64,000 bases of DNA from Siphonodentalium dalli (GCA_032622095.1 CP136064.1:219434205-219498204); one strand, 5' to 3'. Shown: positions 36,701 to 48,734, counted from the stretch's first letter. The notes: generated from the sequence alone by a model not told the origin. A program made the numbers and translations.

Positions 36701-37796
36701 GAAAGACAACGCTTGAATCGTCGTACTCTTCTCAACCTAAAAATTCGTTGACGTCACATGACGTCATGACTATAATTCCGAGATTCAATGGTTACATGTA
36801 TTACCTTACGCTTGTTATCGCCCCATTCTCGGGTATAAGCATTGGACGAATATCTTTTCTCAAAAGGTGTGAATAAGCTGTCAAATATGTCAGCTTTATT
36901 TAATAAAATGACCAATTTTGTCATCGGATGCAGTGTCGGATGCCTCAATAAAACCACGTGGTGAGAAAAATGTCCGCCCATCTGACAAATCCAACATATA
37001 TACGGATCCCGAATGGTAAGTGTTTATGCTAGGTCTTATAAATTCCCCCTCGATGCGGGGGGGGGGGGTGGGGGGATCATCCACTTTTTTCCATACAGTA
37101 GGCCGGGTGGGTGGTGGTTCAGCTGCGAAAAAAGTAATTTTTTCCTGAGTGGTCAGCTGGAGTGGTCGCAATTGTTTCCTCTTACAACATTTCTGCAATA
37201 TAATTGCCTCAAAGTGTTCAGCATCATTGTTAAGGTGTGTATGACACTTAGGGCAGTGCTTAGGGGAGGGAGTTAGTGTGGCTATAGGCATTATGCTTCT
37301 CAGAAATCCAGATTACGAACCAACTCTCAGGAATTCGCCTTTTACATCTGATCACATTGCCATGTACCAATGCTACTGGTTCCAGATGAAAATGGATGTA
37401 GCACATGAATAAACTTTAATGTAAATAAAATGAAAAAAGCTTTCATTTATAGCATTAATGTTTACTCATTATACCTGATCAGACAGACATAATTAGAGGC
37501 AAAAACATCATGCTAAAAATTATTAAATCCTATTTAAAGCAACATCCAGTGTTAATTTTTGTTTGTTTTATTTAGTTGTATTTATTGTTTGTTTATGGAC
37601 ACACAATTAAATTTCACACCAAAGCCATATGGATGCTGATAAATCTGTTAAAAGCCATGGTGTGAGATGGTACAAGATCTTGTGGATCCAGTATTATTTA
37701 GCATAAATGTTTTGCCAAAATTGATATTTTATTATTTTGATACAGTTTTCAGGTGATTACTGAAAATCAGTGGAAATTTGGTAAAATGTTCATATA
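36701..37796. other. Stretch with no supported gene
   Basis: A 131-codon minus-strand frame (36896-37291) crosses a poly-G tract at about 37058 and has an HPxPP-rich middle; it lacks splice or family support. The rest is AT-rich. Confidence 0.35.
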
Positions 37797-38640
37797 AAGC
37801 CAAAGAAAAAAGATAATATGTTTACGCACATCGACCGACCCTAAAAAAATAACCGCCGACCCTAATCTTTTTATTGATATTTTGAGAAAAAGCCGAAAAT
37901 GAAAAAAGAAAGAAAAAGCAATGCACATACATAATGATGTTCATTAGTTGCAAAACACATGGTTTCTAACATATCCCTGTGTAAAGTGACCATAAAGTGA
38001 CAGCTGGATCTCAATGGATTGATGGGCATGATTTTGCGATTTTAGTTTCCTGAGAGTGGATATCAGGCCTATTTTAAGCCTTGTTTTAGAACTATCAACA
38101 GACATGGTGGTGTGTATAGGTATAAATATATAGGTTATCACCACATATGGAAGGGGTATAGCTACATGTACTGTTTCCAAAATCCAGGCGTGCTACTAGT
38201 AGGTTGGATGTACATGTACTGGCTACCTCCGTACAATGGGACGTAGTCATCACAATGCAAGTACCGGTGTAATGGTGGTATTATCATGTATTATGGGTAA
38301 AATTCTCATAAAACATTAGTGACATCAATTAATTTTTTTTCATACCAAGTAATATATCCAAACTTATGAAAATGCGGTATGTGAATATCAAATCACACAC
38401 TTAAGTATAAACCAAGTTTGATCTTTTATTCAATCTTAATATATATTTCCACTGTGTTGTTCAAGCGATACATTCACCACAACATGAGTTGGTATTTTAT
38501 GTCACTTCGGTCGAGGTAGTTCAATATTTCTGCAGCTGGATAAAAAATTAAAAAAAAAATTAAAAAAAATCCCTACCTACCTACCCTAATTTTTTCACAC
38601 CGTTAGCGGAAACATACTATCATTTTTTGTTGTTGGCCTA
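37797..38640. mobile_element. Non-autonomous TIR element family B, copy 2
   Basis: The left end contains CGACCGACCCTAAAAAAATA and CCGACCCTAATCTTTTTATT. The right end contains CCTACCCTAATTTTTTCAC, CCGTTAGCGGAAACA and GGCCTA. This matches both ends of the element at 5246-6437. The interior is unrelated in length and sequence, as is common for deletion derivatives. Confidence 0.6.
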
Positions 38641-39070
38641 ACTTGTTTACAAGTCAATACTGTCATTCATCAATTAGTCTACAAAAACAAACTGGACAAC
38701 ACTGGGTGCAGCTTTATACGATTCTTATCTGTTCTCAGACTGAAATTTATGTTTCATTCATTTTTTCATGCGGTTCTTCTCGATGTTGAAATGACTTAGA
38801 AGAACCAGAAACAGAAATAGGGTATAACTGTAATACTGACCATCAAGCTTGAATTTGTGTGAGACCACGGATTTGGAGATAAAAAGGGGGTGGGCACCCC
38901 GCATGGAATTGGAAAAAATATTTGTTCCTTCAAATAAGGGGGTGGTGGGTACCTAAGAGCCGGGGAAAAAAAGTTTTTTCAGCCTTCTGTCGTGTCACTT
39001 TTTTCCGACCCCCCCCCCCCCCTGCTCGAGACGACACCTCTGTCCATATAAATTTTGCCTAGACTACCAC
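38641..39070. other. Stretch upstream of the 39-kb gene
   Basis: It contains a C-run at about 39009-39022 and a short GGGGGTGGGCACCCCG segment at about 38886. Nothing regulatory can be asserted beyond the TATA-like sequence listed separately. Confidence 0.35.
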
Positions 39071-39082
39071 GCCTATATATAG
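39071..39082 (+). promoter_or_regulatory. TATA-like sequence upstream of the signal-peptide exon
   Basis: CCTATATATAG lies about 260 bp before the ATG at 39337. That distance would allow a 5' UTR of ~230 nt. TATA-like strings are common in this AT-rich DNA, so this is only a candidate core promoter. Confidence 0.3.
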
Positions 39083-39336
39083 TTGCGTAACTTGCGTAAT
39101 TCCTGAGATGTGGGTTAAGTTCGTTTAAGTATATAGATGGAGTTATTCCGTGCTAGACTTTCGTTCGGAAAAGATATAAAGATAAAGAGGTTACTGTTAT
39201 TACAATTTAATCTTAATCGTTAAAAAACCCCAGCCCCAGGACTAACGCAAGTTATGTGTTTTTATCAACGGAACTTTGCTATAAAATAAACCCAAAAACC
39301 AAAGACCCAACGAGAGCAACAAAACAGACAACGGCG

Positions 39337-39484
39337 ATGGTCACCAAGGTGTATATTGTGGTGGCTTTGTTGATTTTCTTGTGTAGTATGTCGGCCAGAT
39401 CGGACGACAGTGGCGGCGGCGACGGAGATGATGGTGGCCCTGTTGGGCCCCCGGGATTCAATCCGGGCAACAACTTCGACTGGA
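39337..39484 (+). CDS. First coding exon of a secreted Gly/Asp-rich protein
   Basis: ATG at 39337 opens MVTKVYIVVALLIFLCSMSA, a textbook signal peptide with basic residue, hydrophobic core and small residues at the likely cleavage site. The mature start is acidic and Gly-rich (DDSGGGDGDDGG) and then PGFNPGNNFDW. The frame meets the strong donor A|GTGAGTAT at 39485, so the exon ends in phase 1 after 49 codons plus one base. A short upstream ORF begins at about 39254. The next + strand acceptor with matching phase and a secreted, Cys-rich reading frame is at 60069, giving a proposed 20.6-kb intron. No family is recognised. Confidence 0.65.
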
Positions 39485-39619
39485 GTGAGTATCTGGTATA
39501 TATTGTTATAATACGTACGCGCGCTCTGCGTGTATACTGGTGTAGAGATTCTTGATTCGCCTGTGCGCATGGGTGTTTTATTTATAGAATGGAATTTTTG
39601 GGAGGATTAAAAGTCGATC

Positions 39620-40010
39620 TGCGACCGGAGGCCGAGTCCGGTAAAGGTGTAGTTGTGAATTTCAATTTTGTTTATTGTCGTTAACATTATGTCAATAATG
39701 TTGATTTTTGGTTTGGGATAAGCTATGCCAATTACAAATAAAAGAAATGAAAAAATAATTTGTAAGTCTTATATTTCAACTTTTATAGACATGATTGTTT
39801 CGTTCTGCAGCCCACTAGGGGTTGTGGCTGGAGACGGCGGAGTCGGCCGCCGGTTCGTTAATTAGGTGCTGGTTGTTATTGTTATTTTAACGGAATTCTG
39901 AGTTGGTCATTCGCGAAACCAATATATTTTATATTCTATAATTACAGTCATGGGTATATAATATATGATCTTGAGCGTGTTACCATTTCTGACTATGGTT
40001 TTCTTGTATC
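39620..40010 (+). repeat. Repeat family D, full copy in intron 1
   Basis: It runs from GGCCGAGTCCGGTAAAGGTG to ACCATTTCTGACTATGG. The first 288 bp after 39645 are repeated at 40207. Inverse and partial copies lie at 17165, 17911 and 13945. The nature of the element (LTR-like, SINE-like or MITE) cannot be decided from sequence alone. Confidence 0.6.
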
Positions 40011-40206
40011 CCTTTGATAACTGATTCTCGGATTCATATGGCCAACTCGGGATTCATATGGCCAACTTATAGCCGGTATTCGGGATTTTAAAAAGGTTGT
40101 TAAGCAGATTTTATAGCACGCAATTGCCATAATTTAATGTTGATTATCGTTTAGTGGAACTGACATATTTGTATGTAGTTATTTGAAGTTATGGTTACTA
40201 CTTTAT

Positions 40207-40494
40207 AGGTGTAGTTGTGAATTTCAATTTTGTTTATTGTCGTTAACATTATGTCAATAATGTTGATTTTTGGTTTGGGATAAGCTATGCCAATTACAAA
40301 TAAAAGAAATGAAAAAATAATTTGTAAGTCTTATATTTCAACTTTTATAGACATGATTGTTTCGTTCTGCAGCCCACTAGGGGTTGTGGCTGGAGACGGC
40401 GGAGTCGGCCGCCGGTTCGTTAATTAGGTGCTGGTTGTTATTGTTATTTTAACGGAATTCTGAGTTGGTCATTCGCGAAACCAATATATTTTAT
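40207..40494 (+). repeat. 288-bp identical direct duplicate of 39645-39932
   Basis: The two segments appear identical base for base from AGGTGTAGTTGTGAATTTC to CCAATATATTTTAT, 562 bp apart. Identity against strong divergence of the other family copies indicates a very recent duplication or gene conversion. Between them a short direct repeat GGATTCATATGGCCAACT occurs twice. Confidence 0.85.
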
Positions 40495-40689
40495 GTAGTT
40501 TATGGCATGTAAACTATGATATTAGTGTAAAATTACAAAGTATGTTTTTCTTAAGAAGGCTTTACCCTCGTGAATTTTCAAAAATCTCAATTTCAAACTA
40601 TCAATTTGAAGGAAAAAAATCAGTATCCCTTATAACCAATGTATGCTATAAAACTATAACAATAACTCTTTACCCTCACAATATGAAAG

Positions 40690-41436
40690 ATTTATGAAAA
40701 AAGTGGTTGTAAAAAAAAAACCATGTAGATCGATAGACAGTTTGACAGGAAATATTCCAAAAACACACTGCATTATCTGGACTGTCAAACCCATCTGAAA
40801 TCATGACTGTCTGCGAGAAAATAAATAAATTACGGATGAAGATGGATAACTCTAAATCACGTGGTAATACGGTCAAATTTCGTGATACTCAAGTGATAAT
40901 ACGCCCATATTTCGTTGAACAACATGTTTATAAATAACACGTTTTTGGGAAATTTGATACCACAGTTGACAGTGGTTAGCATTATTTTGTTGCAATTAAT
41001 CGACTATGATATATTAAAGCGTATTTGATATATTAAAGCGTATTTTAAAGAAATGTTGTTGTATCTTGATGATATTGGGACCGTCTAATCGGATTGAGTA
41101 CATTTAAAGGAAAAATAACCATAATACTACATAATGTCTAAAACGATGAATCAGTAAGGAGTATTTATGTCTGCCAGATTATTGAAAACGTGGTTGAATA
41201 ATATTTATGTTGTTTTATATTGTTTTGGTCATTTGCCCGATAAAAAATAGTCCTGTAAATGGCTTCCAAAAAAAAATGCAATGAAAAATGTTTTATTTAT
41301 TTTCTCGCAGACAGTCATGATTTCGATGAGCGCATACCATGATTTGGGTTCATAGTCTAGATAATAAAGAGTGTTTTTTCATATTTCCTGTCAAACTGTC
41401 CACCAACCTACATAAAAAATTCATAATTCGAACATA
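40690..41436. mobile_element. Inverted-repeat element (~750 bp)
   Basis: The left arm holds GACAGTTTGACAGGAAATAT, AATCATGACTGTCTGCGAG and AAAATAAATAAAT. The right arm holds TTATTTATTTTCTCGCAGAC, AGTCATGATTTCG and ATATTTCCTGTCAAACTGTC. The arms are ~140 bp and imperfect. A short tandem TATTAAAGCGTATTT lies between them. Confidence 0.6.
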
Positions 41437-41449
41437 TCTCTCATACTGG

Positions 41450-41693
41450 AGGCCCCCACCCCATCTTTTCGTACGCCGTATTCCATGCCCTGCTATGCGG
41501 TACGCCGTATTCCGGCCCCTCTGTTAGGAGGTATTCGGTATTCCAAAAATACAGGTATTCGTACGCCGACCTTCCAAAAAATGGAATTTTCATATATTTC
41601 TTTGTATTCCATATGGCTGTTAACTGGTATTCCGTATTCCACCATCTGTGTTAAGTGGTATTCCGTATTCCGTGGGGGTGGGGGTGGGGGCCT
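41450..41693. mobile_element. 244-bp MITE with near-perfect 8-bp TSD (hAT-like)
   Basis: The ends AGGCCCCCACCCC and GGGGTGGGGGCCT are exact inverses. Flanks are CATACTGG (41442-41449) and CATACTGT (41694-41701), seven of eight bases the same. The interior is made of repeated GGTATTCCGTATTCC in direct and some inverted copies. TSD length fits hAT; no transposase is present. Confidence 0.65.
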
Positions 41694-41729
41694 CATACTG
41701 TGACGGTAATCACGTGTTGTTATGATATG

Positions 41730-42165
41730 TACTACACCCTAAACAATATCTGGAACTAAATAAGCTTATTTGGTTCTTCATTTTGTCCCTATAGCGGAAC
41801 GGATTAAATTGGTTTTTCAATGAACAAAGAACCATTTGGTTCGTCGTTGCAACATTCTGAAGAACCAACTGGTTCTACACTGGGTTGACTGTAAAACCGG
41901 TTGGTTCTTGGTCGTGAAGAACCAAATACGGAATTGTGTGTCAAAGAAAGTACCAGCTCGGAGAACTAAACGAAGAACCAAAAGCTGGCAAAGAACTCTA
42001 AATCTATATACATTACATCAATTATACCTCGCTGCGCTCCTATATATAGCGGAACCAAATAAGCTTTACATTGGTTCTTGGTTGGTTGTTTCTATGTAAG
42101 AACCAAATCTTATTTCCGTGGTTCTTAGGGAAGAACCAAGTGGTTCTTCACAAGGAACTAACACT
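41730..42165. repeat. Cluster of AAGAACCA / TGGTTCTT palindromic motifs
   Basis: More than ten copies of AGAACCA or TGGTTCT occur within ~430 bp, several as head-to-head pairs such as AAGAACCAACTGGTTCT and AAGAACCAAGTGGTTCTTC. It may be the interior of a palindromic element or a binding-site array; function is not shown. It lies between the 41450 MITE and a stretch without features. Confidence 0.6.
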
Positions 42166-42568
42166 AGATGCAAGCGCGATAACCCTATTAATAAATCTAC
42201 ACACTCACTTGAATGCGATTCGGTGTCACCCAATGCACACTAAGAAAATGACATTAAATTACAGAGACTTTCACGTCACGTTCTCGGTAGTTATTACACG
42301 CTAGTTTCCAGAAGTACAATGTTATTGCTCTTCCATATTTACAAATACGTATGTAACGTACGTTCCATACGCATCTCGTTGACGTAAAATGACGTAACTG
42401 ACGTTCGCCTCAACCATGGAACCGGAACTATAAAATAAAAGCATCATCACACATGACAAAACACGCCCTCTCTATATATATATATGTGCCTAAATAAACC
42501 TTCTAATCCTGTATTTTTAATGGACGGATTATAGGACGCGAAGCGTGTAATATATAAACACAGAACGA

Positions 42569-42682
42569 CACGATGTGTAAATGGGTTTGTCGATACGGCG
42601 CGTGTGCTGTCGCGACAGCACTGACGCGAGTGCTGTCGCGACAGCACTCGTGCCGTATCGACAAACCCATTTACACATCGTG
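42569..42682. repeat. Perfect 31-bp inverted repeat enclosing two 18-bp palindromes
   Basis: Arms 42569-42599 and 42652-42682 (starting CACGATGTGTAAATGGG) are exact inverses. The 52-bp interior contains GTGCTGTCGCGACAGCAC twice, at 42604-42621 and 42630-42647. The whole segment is GC-rich relative to the surroundings and can fold into a cruciform with two inner hairpins. Confidence 0.85.
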
Positions 42683-42864
42683 CGAATTTACACGGAGCGA
42701 ATTTTCAATGAAAAAATAATATGAAAATATTACTTAAATATTGGAAATGAGTGGTGACTTTTGCATTTGCACCCCCACCCAGTGGGTTCAAACTATCCAA
42801 CTGCATGGCGGTGCAACCTTTCCACGATGGGAATTCGGCGCGGTAAATAGTTATCAGCGGTAAA

Positions 42865-43590
42865 TAGTGGTCAGTCGATGGGAAGCCGCTTTCAGTGGAT
42901 ACAGATAAAATCGACGACAAGTTTCCTTGTGTACATTTGGAGCGACATTTAGTGTTTAAATGGTTCAGTAAATTGGGAATATAATTGCCCATTGGATTCT
43001 AGAGAACGTAAAGGAATCTTACATGCGTTGTAACGCATAACTTTACGGTAATAATTAAAGTGATTTTATGAGCCCCCTATAACTCATACAAATCTCATCT
43101 TGTAGAAATATGTCTTTGGATGTGACGCCTATAGTGAGATATCGTGAAAACATAATTTCTATAGAGGTATACTACTGTATAGCCAAATAAATGGCCGGAC
43201 AATATAGCCATTGGTGAACGTCCGGTCTCTGAACGCTATTCACCGATTCATGTCGCTTTTCAATAATGCTATAATCCGTCCATTTCTCCGAGACAGTACC
43301 CCGAACAACTTCATGTCAACACGAATCATCTCGGAAGACATTTTGTCTATACAACACAGAACGCTTGGTCTTAGAAACAACTTTTGAGAATCACAATTTC
43401 TATCTCTATTTCGCGATTAGAATGTATCCACGAGTCTCACGCGCTGCTCTGTGTGCTGGGTTATTACAATAAGCCCGGATATATATACTAACTTACTAAG
43501 CCCAAAACATCACTTCGATCCAAGGCGCATCGACATAGCGTTCTACTCGCGAATTTTAGATGAAAGCCGCTTTTCACCGACTGACCACTA
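42865..43590. mobile_element. Possible short-TIR element (~726 bp)
   Basis: TAGTGGTCAGTCGATGGGAA plus GCCGCTTTC at 42865-42893 pairs with 43562-43590 with few mismatches. No TSD or ORF is evident and the interior appears unique. Confidence 0.4.
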
Positions 43591-43649
43591 AACCAAACGA
43601 CAAATTTACCTATATATCCGAATACACAGCGTACTTTGCGACTGTAGGA

Positions 43650-43860
43650 CATTTACAACCTTGAAAGGTTTTATAAGATTGAAAAATTTCCAAATAATGG
43701 CCATTTTAGTCCAAAAAATTCACAGAAAGTATAGTAAAATATGCGACTATCGGCCGTCTAAAACAACATATTTTACACTATATATACTGGTTGGAAAATA
43801 AAACTATCAGAATCATTTCAACCTATAATTGGTCTGAAAGTTCCAACTATATATTAAGGC
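43650..43860. mobile_element. hAT-like MITE family C, fragment
   Basis: It contains AAATGGCCATTTTAGTCCA, AAAATATGCGACTATCGG and ATTTCAACCTATAATTGGTC, the family C order. It is cut at the left end of the giant foldback element, which may have inserted into it. Confidence 0.45.
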
Positions 43861-43861
43861 G

Positions 43862-46800
43862 AGTCGGGGAGCCAATAAGGTCCACCTGCACCCCCCCCCC
43901 CCCGATGATTGCAAATAACCTTATTTTTATTGTTCCCTATGGTATCCAGATAAAGAATCCGAATTTCACCGAAAAATAAAGGTGGCCCTACTAGGTGCTA
44001 GAGCCATTTGAATCCAAGATGGCCGCCATTTCCTCTAATTCCGACCAGCTGTATTTAATCGTTGTAATAGATCGGTTGTTAGCAAAAGACACAGACAAAA
44101 TGTATGCCATTTTGTTGGTATGATATCCTTCTTCAAAATGACGGCAAACAATTTCGAAAATAATTCAAAATGGCCGCCGAAAAATGATGTCATATGCACG
44201 AAAATAGGAATTTTAATTAATATTTCACCACATCTTCCATTTTTCTTCACATTAATCATTAGTAAATGGCAATGTTCATCAAGTCATCAAGTCATCAAGC
44301 GTGATATTATAGCGTCATTTTAAGACATTTGCCATTGACGAGGGTTCCGTAATAGATACAGAGAGAGGATTTGAAAAAGAGGGGTGAAATTTTCGATTTA
44401 TTTTGCAAGACGATTTTGATAGTCATTTTAACGACAAACCACACAGGCTGTTAATAGAACGTTAACAACTATGTGCTTTATTTTATTGGACGGATGTTTT
44501 ACTTCAATGGGAATGAAATTGGTGTAGAAAATTTCCAAAATGGCCGCCGAAAATATGAAAAATGGTAAATATTGCCCCAGGGTGTCCTGCAATGTCTTAC
44601 ACGTTGTGGTTGATATATAAAATTGGCTAATCTGTATTATATACATTGAATACTAACATGTCTGATGCACCATGGATCATTGTTTCCATTGTCACCACTG
44701 AAATCACCAGAAATATTGGATTTTTCTCTCACAAACTTAAAATATCGGCAAAAATTCACTTTTCAGGGTTGGACAATTGTTTTAAGTAAAATGCAACTAT
44801 CATTGGTATCAAAGGTATTTATTGTTTTGGTCTATCTTAAATGTGTGACACTACGGTGTTTATAGACCAAATTGCTCAAGATGGCTTCCAAAATGGCAAC
44901 CAAATTTGTAAAAAGTAAACTTTTTACATGTATCCCGAACATTATTCTCTGCGTTATCCGACAATGTAGTAAATTGTGACTCACTTGGTTATTATACGTG
45001 TTAGTTAATTAACTGACAACTAAGGTCTATTATGTTTGTCCCAGTTCCGTATGGGGCATGACAAATTCATTTTAAAGTTGCAGTATGGAATTTTGCGGAG
45101 AACCTCTTTTGTGATTCTTGCCATATTATTGAAAGGAAATGGGCAAAACTTTGAAACGGAACTGAGATGAACCATATTATGTGGCTATTCTGGTCCATTA
45201 TGATAAAACATATCAACTGGATACAGGGTGGATGCCAAGATGGTAGCCAAGGAGTTACTATATGATCATAGGTGAGGTGAATAGGTATACAGGGATTTAT
45301 TGTATGGTCAATGGTGAGATGAGTACATGTATGTATACAATGAGTGACTGTATGATCATAAATGTAATGAATAGCTATACAGGGAGTGACTAAATGGTCA
45401 TGTGTCAGGTGTATGAGTATACCCGGTGTTCCTGCTTGGTGACTCGTGGCGGTATGGTCATGTGTAGGTTATACGGGTATACCCATGTGTTGCTATATGG
45501 TCATGGGCGAGGGGTATGTGTATATAGCGAGCGGCTATATAGCCATGGATGATGTGCATATGCATACATGGAGTGAATATACTAACATGGCTGGGGAGTA
45601 TTAGTATATCTTGAGTGGCTATTCTGCTATGGTGTGACAAATAGGGATACAGGGAGTGACATGGCCAAGGGTGAGGCGAATATATATACAATGATTGACC
45701 ATGATCATGTATGAATGTTTTGAATATGTACACACGGGGCGACTATATGGCCATAGGTCAGATGAAGGAGTATACCAGGTGCCATGGGTGAGGGTATGTG
45801 TATGAAGCGGTGGCTATATGACCATTGGTGAGGTGGATATGTATACCCGGGGTGACTCTATGGTCATTGTTGTGGTGTTGATGTATATATTGAATGTCTA
45901 TTTGACCACGTGTGTGTGGAGAATAGGTATACATGTGATGACGGTATGGCCAATGGTGATGTGAATGGGTATACAAGGAGTGACTCTATGGTTATGGGTC
46001 ATGTTTAGGATTATACCCGGTGTGCCTGCATTGTGACTCATGGCTATATGGCCATCCATGGTCATGAGTCAGGTGTACGTTTATACAGTTGGTCACTATA
46101 TTGTTATGTCTGTGGTGTTTATGTATATATGGAATGACTGTGTGGTAATGGGTGGCTATCGATTTTAACGTTTAAAGTTCCCCCATGAACACAAACACTA
46201 TCAAGGTGGAGAACTCTTTGACATGACATCTCTATTGATTAACATATCCTTGAGTTATTGTGGAAAGCGATAGCCACCCAAATTACACATGTACAACCCA
46301 CCCATGACCTCATATGTACATAAACACCACACAAATTACAAATAGTCACCCATTCTATACACGTACAACTGATCATACAGCCATATTTGGTTATATCGGT
46401 ACATGTCACAAATGACGATACAGCCATGAGTCACCATGCATGAACACCAGGTATACTCCTACACCTGGCCATATAGTCACTCTATGTATACATATTCACC
46501 GCATTCACGATCATACAGTGACTCATTGTATACCTATTCACCTCACCATGGACCATACAGCCACTACATATATATCTATTCGCCATACCCATGACCATAG
46601 AGTCAATCCAGATATACATATACACCTTAACAATGATGAGCCCTTCCAAATATACCAATACCCGCACACACGACCACTCATAAGTTTCATACTTGCATAT
46701 ACACATCACACATGACAATTCAGCAACTCACTGTATACTCATACACTCCATCTATGATCATTCATCTACACCCTATACACCACCGATGATAATACATCCA

Positions 46801-48669
46801 CAACATAATTATATAAATGTACGAGCCACCCGTTACCAAAAGGGCACTCCGTATATAGCCACACGCTCGTCAATGACCATCCAGCTTATTCCAGGTATGC
46901 ATATAACTTCAATCTTGACCGTACATGCATACCATGTGCACATATACACATTACCCATATAATAACCATAAAATCACTGCCTATTTATCTACGCACTCCA
47001 TCCATGATCATACAGACAGCACAAATATACATATACACCCACATGTCACAATACAGCCACACACGGTACACATATACATCCCACCACGATATATATACAT
47101 AAACAACACACGGATTACCATGTAGCTACTCTCGTTATATATATACACCACAGCAATGCCCATACGGTCACATCAGCCACACACAACAATACACCGTACA
47201 GTCACTACATGTATACCGATTCACCTCACACATGCCCATACAGCCACTCCTTATATTCCTATGCATCTCACCATGGACACCCACTCATAACCATATAGTC
47301 ACTCATTGTATATCTATTCACATCATTCATGACCATACAGTAACTCCTGTATACCTATTCACATCACCTATGATCATACAGTAACTTCCTGGCTGCCATC
47401 TTGGCATCCATCTTTTATTCAGTTGATCATTTTTTATCATAATGGGCCAGAATAGCCACATATTACGGTTCATCTCGGTTCCGTCTCAAAGTTCTGCCCA
47501 TTTCCTTTCAATAATATGGCCAGAATCACAAAAGAGGTTCTCCGCAAAATTTCATACTGCAACTTTAAAATTAATTTGTCATGCCCCATACGCAACTGGG
47601 ACAAACAGAATAGAAAGTAGTTGTCAGTTAATTAACTAACACGTATAATAACCAAGTGAGTCACAGGTTGCTACCTTGTCGGATAACGCAGATAATAATG
47701 TTCGGGATATATGTAAAAAAAATAACTTTTTACAATTTGGTTGCCATTTTGGAAGCCATCTTGAGCAATTTGGTCTATAAACACCGTAGTGTCACACATT
47801 TAAGATAGACCAAAACAATAAATACCTTTGATACCAATGACAGTAGCATTTTACTTTAAAAAAATTGTCCAACCCTGAAAAGTGAATTTTTGCCGATATT
47901 TATGTCAAGTTTGTGAGAGAAAAATCCAATATTTCTGGTGATGTCAGTGGTGACAATAGTAACAATGATCCATAGTGGATCAGACATGTTAGTATTCAAT
48001 GTATATATTACAGATTAGCCAATTTTATATATCAACCACAACTTGTAAGCCATCGCAGGACACCCTGGGGCAATATTTACCATTTTTCATATTTTCGGCG
48101 GCCATTTTGGAAATTTTCTACACCAATTTCATTCCCATTGAAGTAAAACATCCGTCCAATAAAATAAAGCACATAGTTGTTAACGTTCTATTAACAGCCT
48201 GTGTGGTTTGTCGTTAAAATGACTATCAAAATCGTCTTGCAAAAAAAATCGAAAATTTCACCTCTCTTTTTCAAATCCTCTTTCTGTATCTATTACGGAA
48301 CCCTCGTCAATGGCAAATATCTTAAAATGACGCTCTAATATCACGCTTGCCATTTACTAATGATTAATGTGAAGAAAAATGGAAGATATGGTGAAATATT
48401 AATTAAATTACCTATTTTCGTGCATATGACGTCATTTTTCGGCGGCCATTTTGAATTTATTTCGAAATTATTTGCCGTCATTTTGAAGAAGGACATCATA
48501 CCAACAAAATGGCATACATTTTGTCTGTGTCTTTTGCTAACAACCGATCTATTACAACGATTAAATACAGCTGGTCGGAATTAGAGGAAATGGCGGCCAT
48601 CTTGGATTCAAATGGCTCTAGCACCTAGTAGGGCCACCTTTGCAGGTGGACCTTATTGGCTCCCCGACT
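43862..48669. mobile_element. 4.8-kb giant near-palindromic foldback element
   Basis: It starts AGTCGGGGAGCCAATAAGG and ends with the inverse CCTTATTGGCTCCCCGACT. Arms of about 1.1-1.3 kb are mostly the same when inverted (for example TTGAATCCAAGATGGCCGCC at 44010 against GGCGGCCATCTTGGATTCAA at 48590). The middle (45240-47400) is a ~42-bp minisatellite (GTGACTATATGGTCATGGG, AGGTGAATAGGTATAC) that itself switches strand near 46200, where GGGTGGCTATCG and GCGATAGCCACCC face each other. The left arm alone carries a ~95-bp insertion with a C-run (43890-43983). No transposase ORF is seen and no clear TSD. Confidence 0.85.
45240..47400. repeat. ~42-bp minisatellite in two opposed blocks
   Basis: The left block reads GTGACT...GGTCATGGGTGAGGTG...GGTATACAGG and the right block is its inverse (CACCTCACC, GACCATACAGCCACTC). 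Units are diverged. His/Thr/Ile-rich ORFs here are artefacts. Confidence 0.75.
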
Positions 48670-48734
48670 ATTAGATGCATGGATGCTATACATATATACC
48701 GTATATTAGGTGTATTGTGTTACATGCATGCATG

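Noticed and set aside
36896-37291. 131-codon minus-strand ORF
   Set aside because: It crosses a poly-G tract encoding a proline run and lacks splice or domain support.
45240-47400. Possible His-rich peptide gene
   Set aside because: The frames derive from a 42-bp minisatellite and appear on opposite strands in the two halves of the palindrome.
43862-48669. Clear target-site duplication of the giant foldback
   Set aside because: Flanks (ATATTAAGGCG and ATTAGATGC) do not match well enough; only partial similarity is present.
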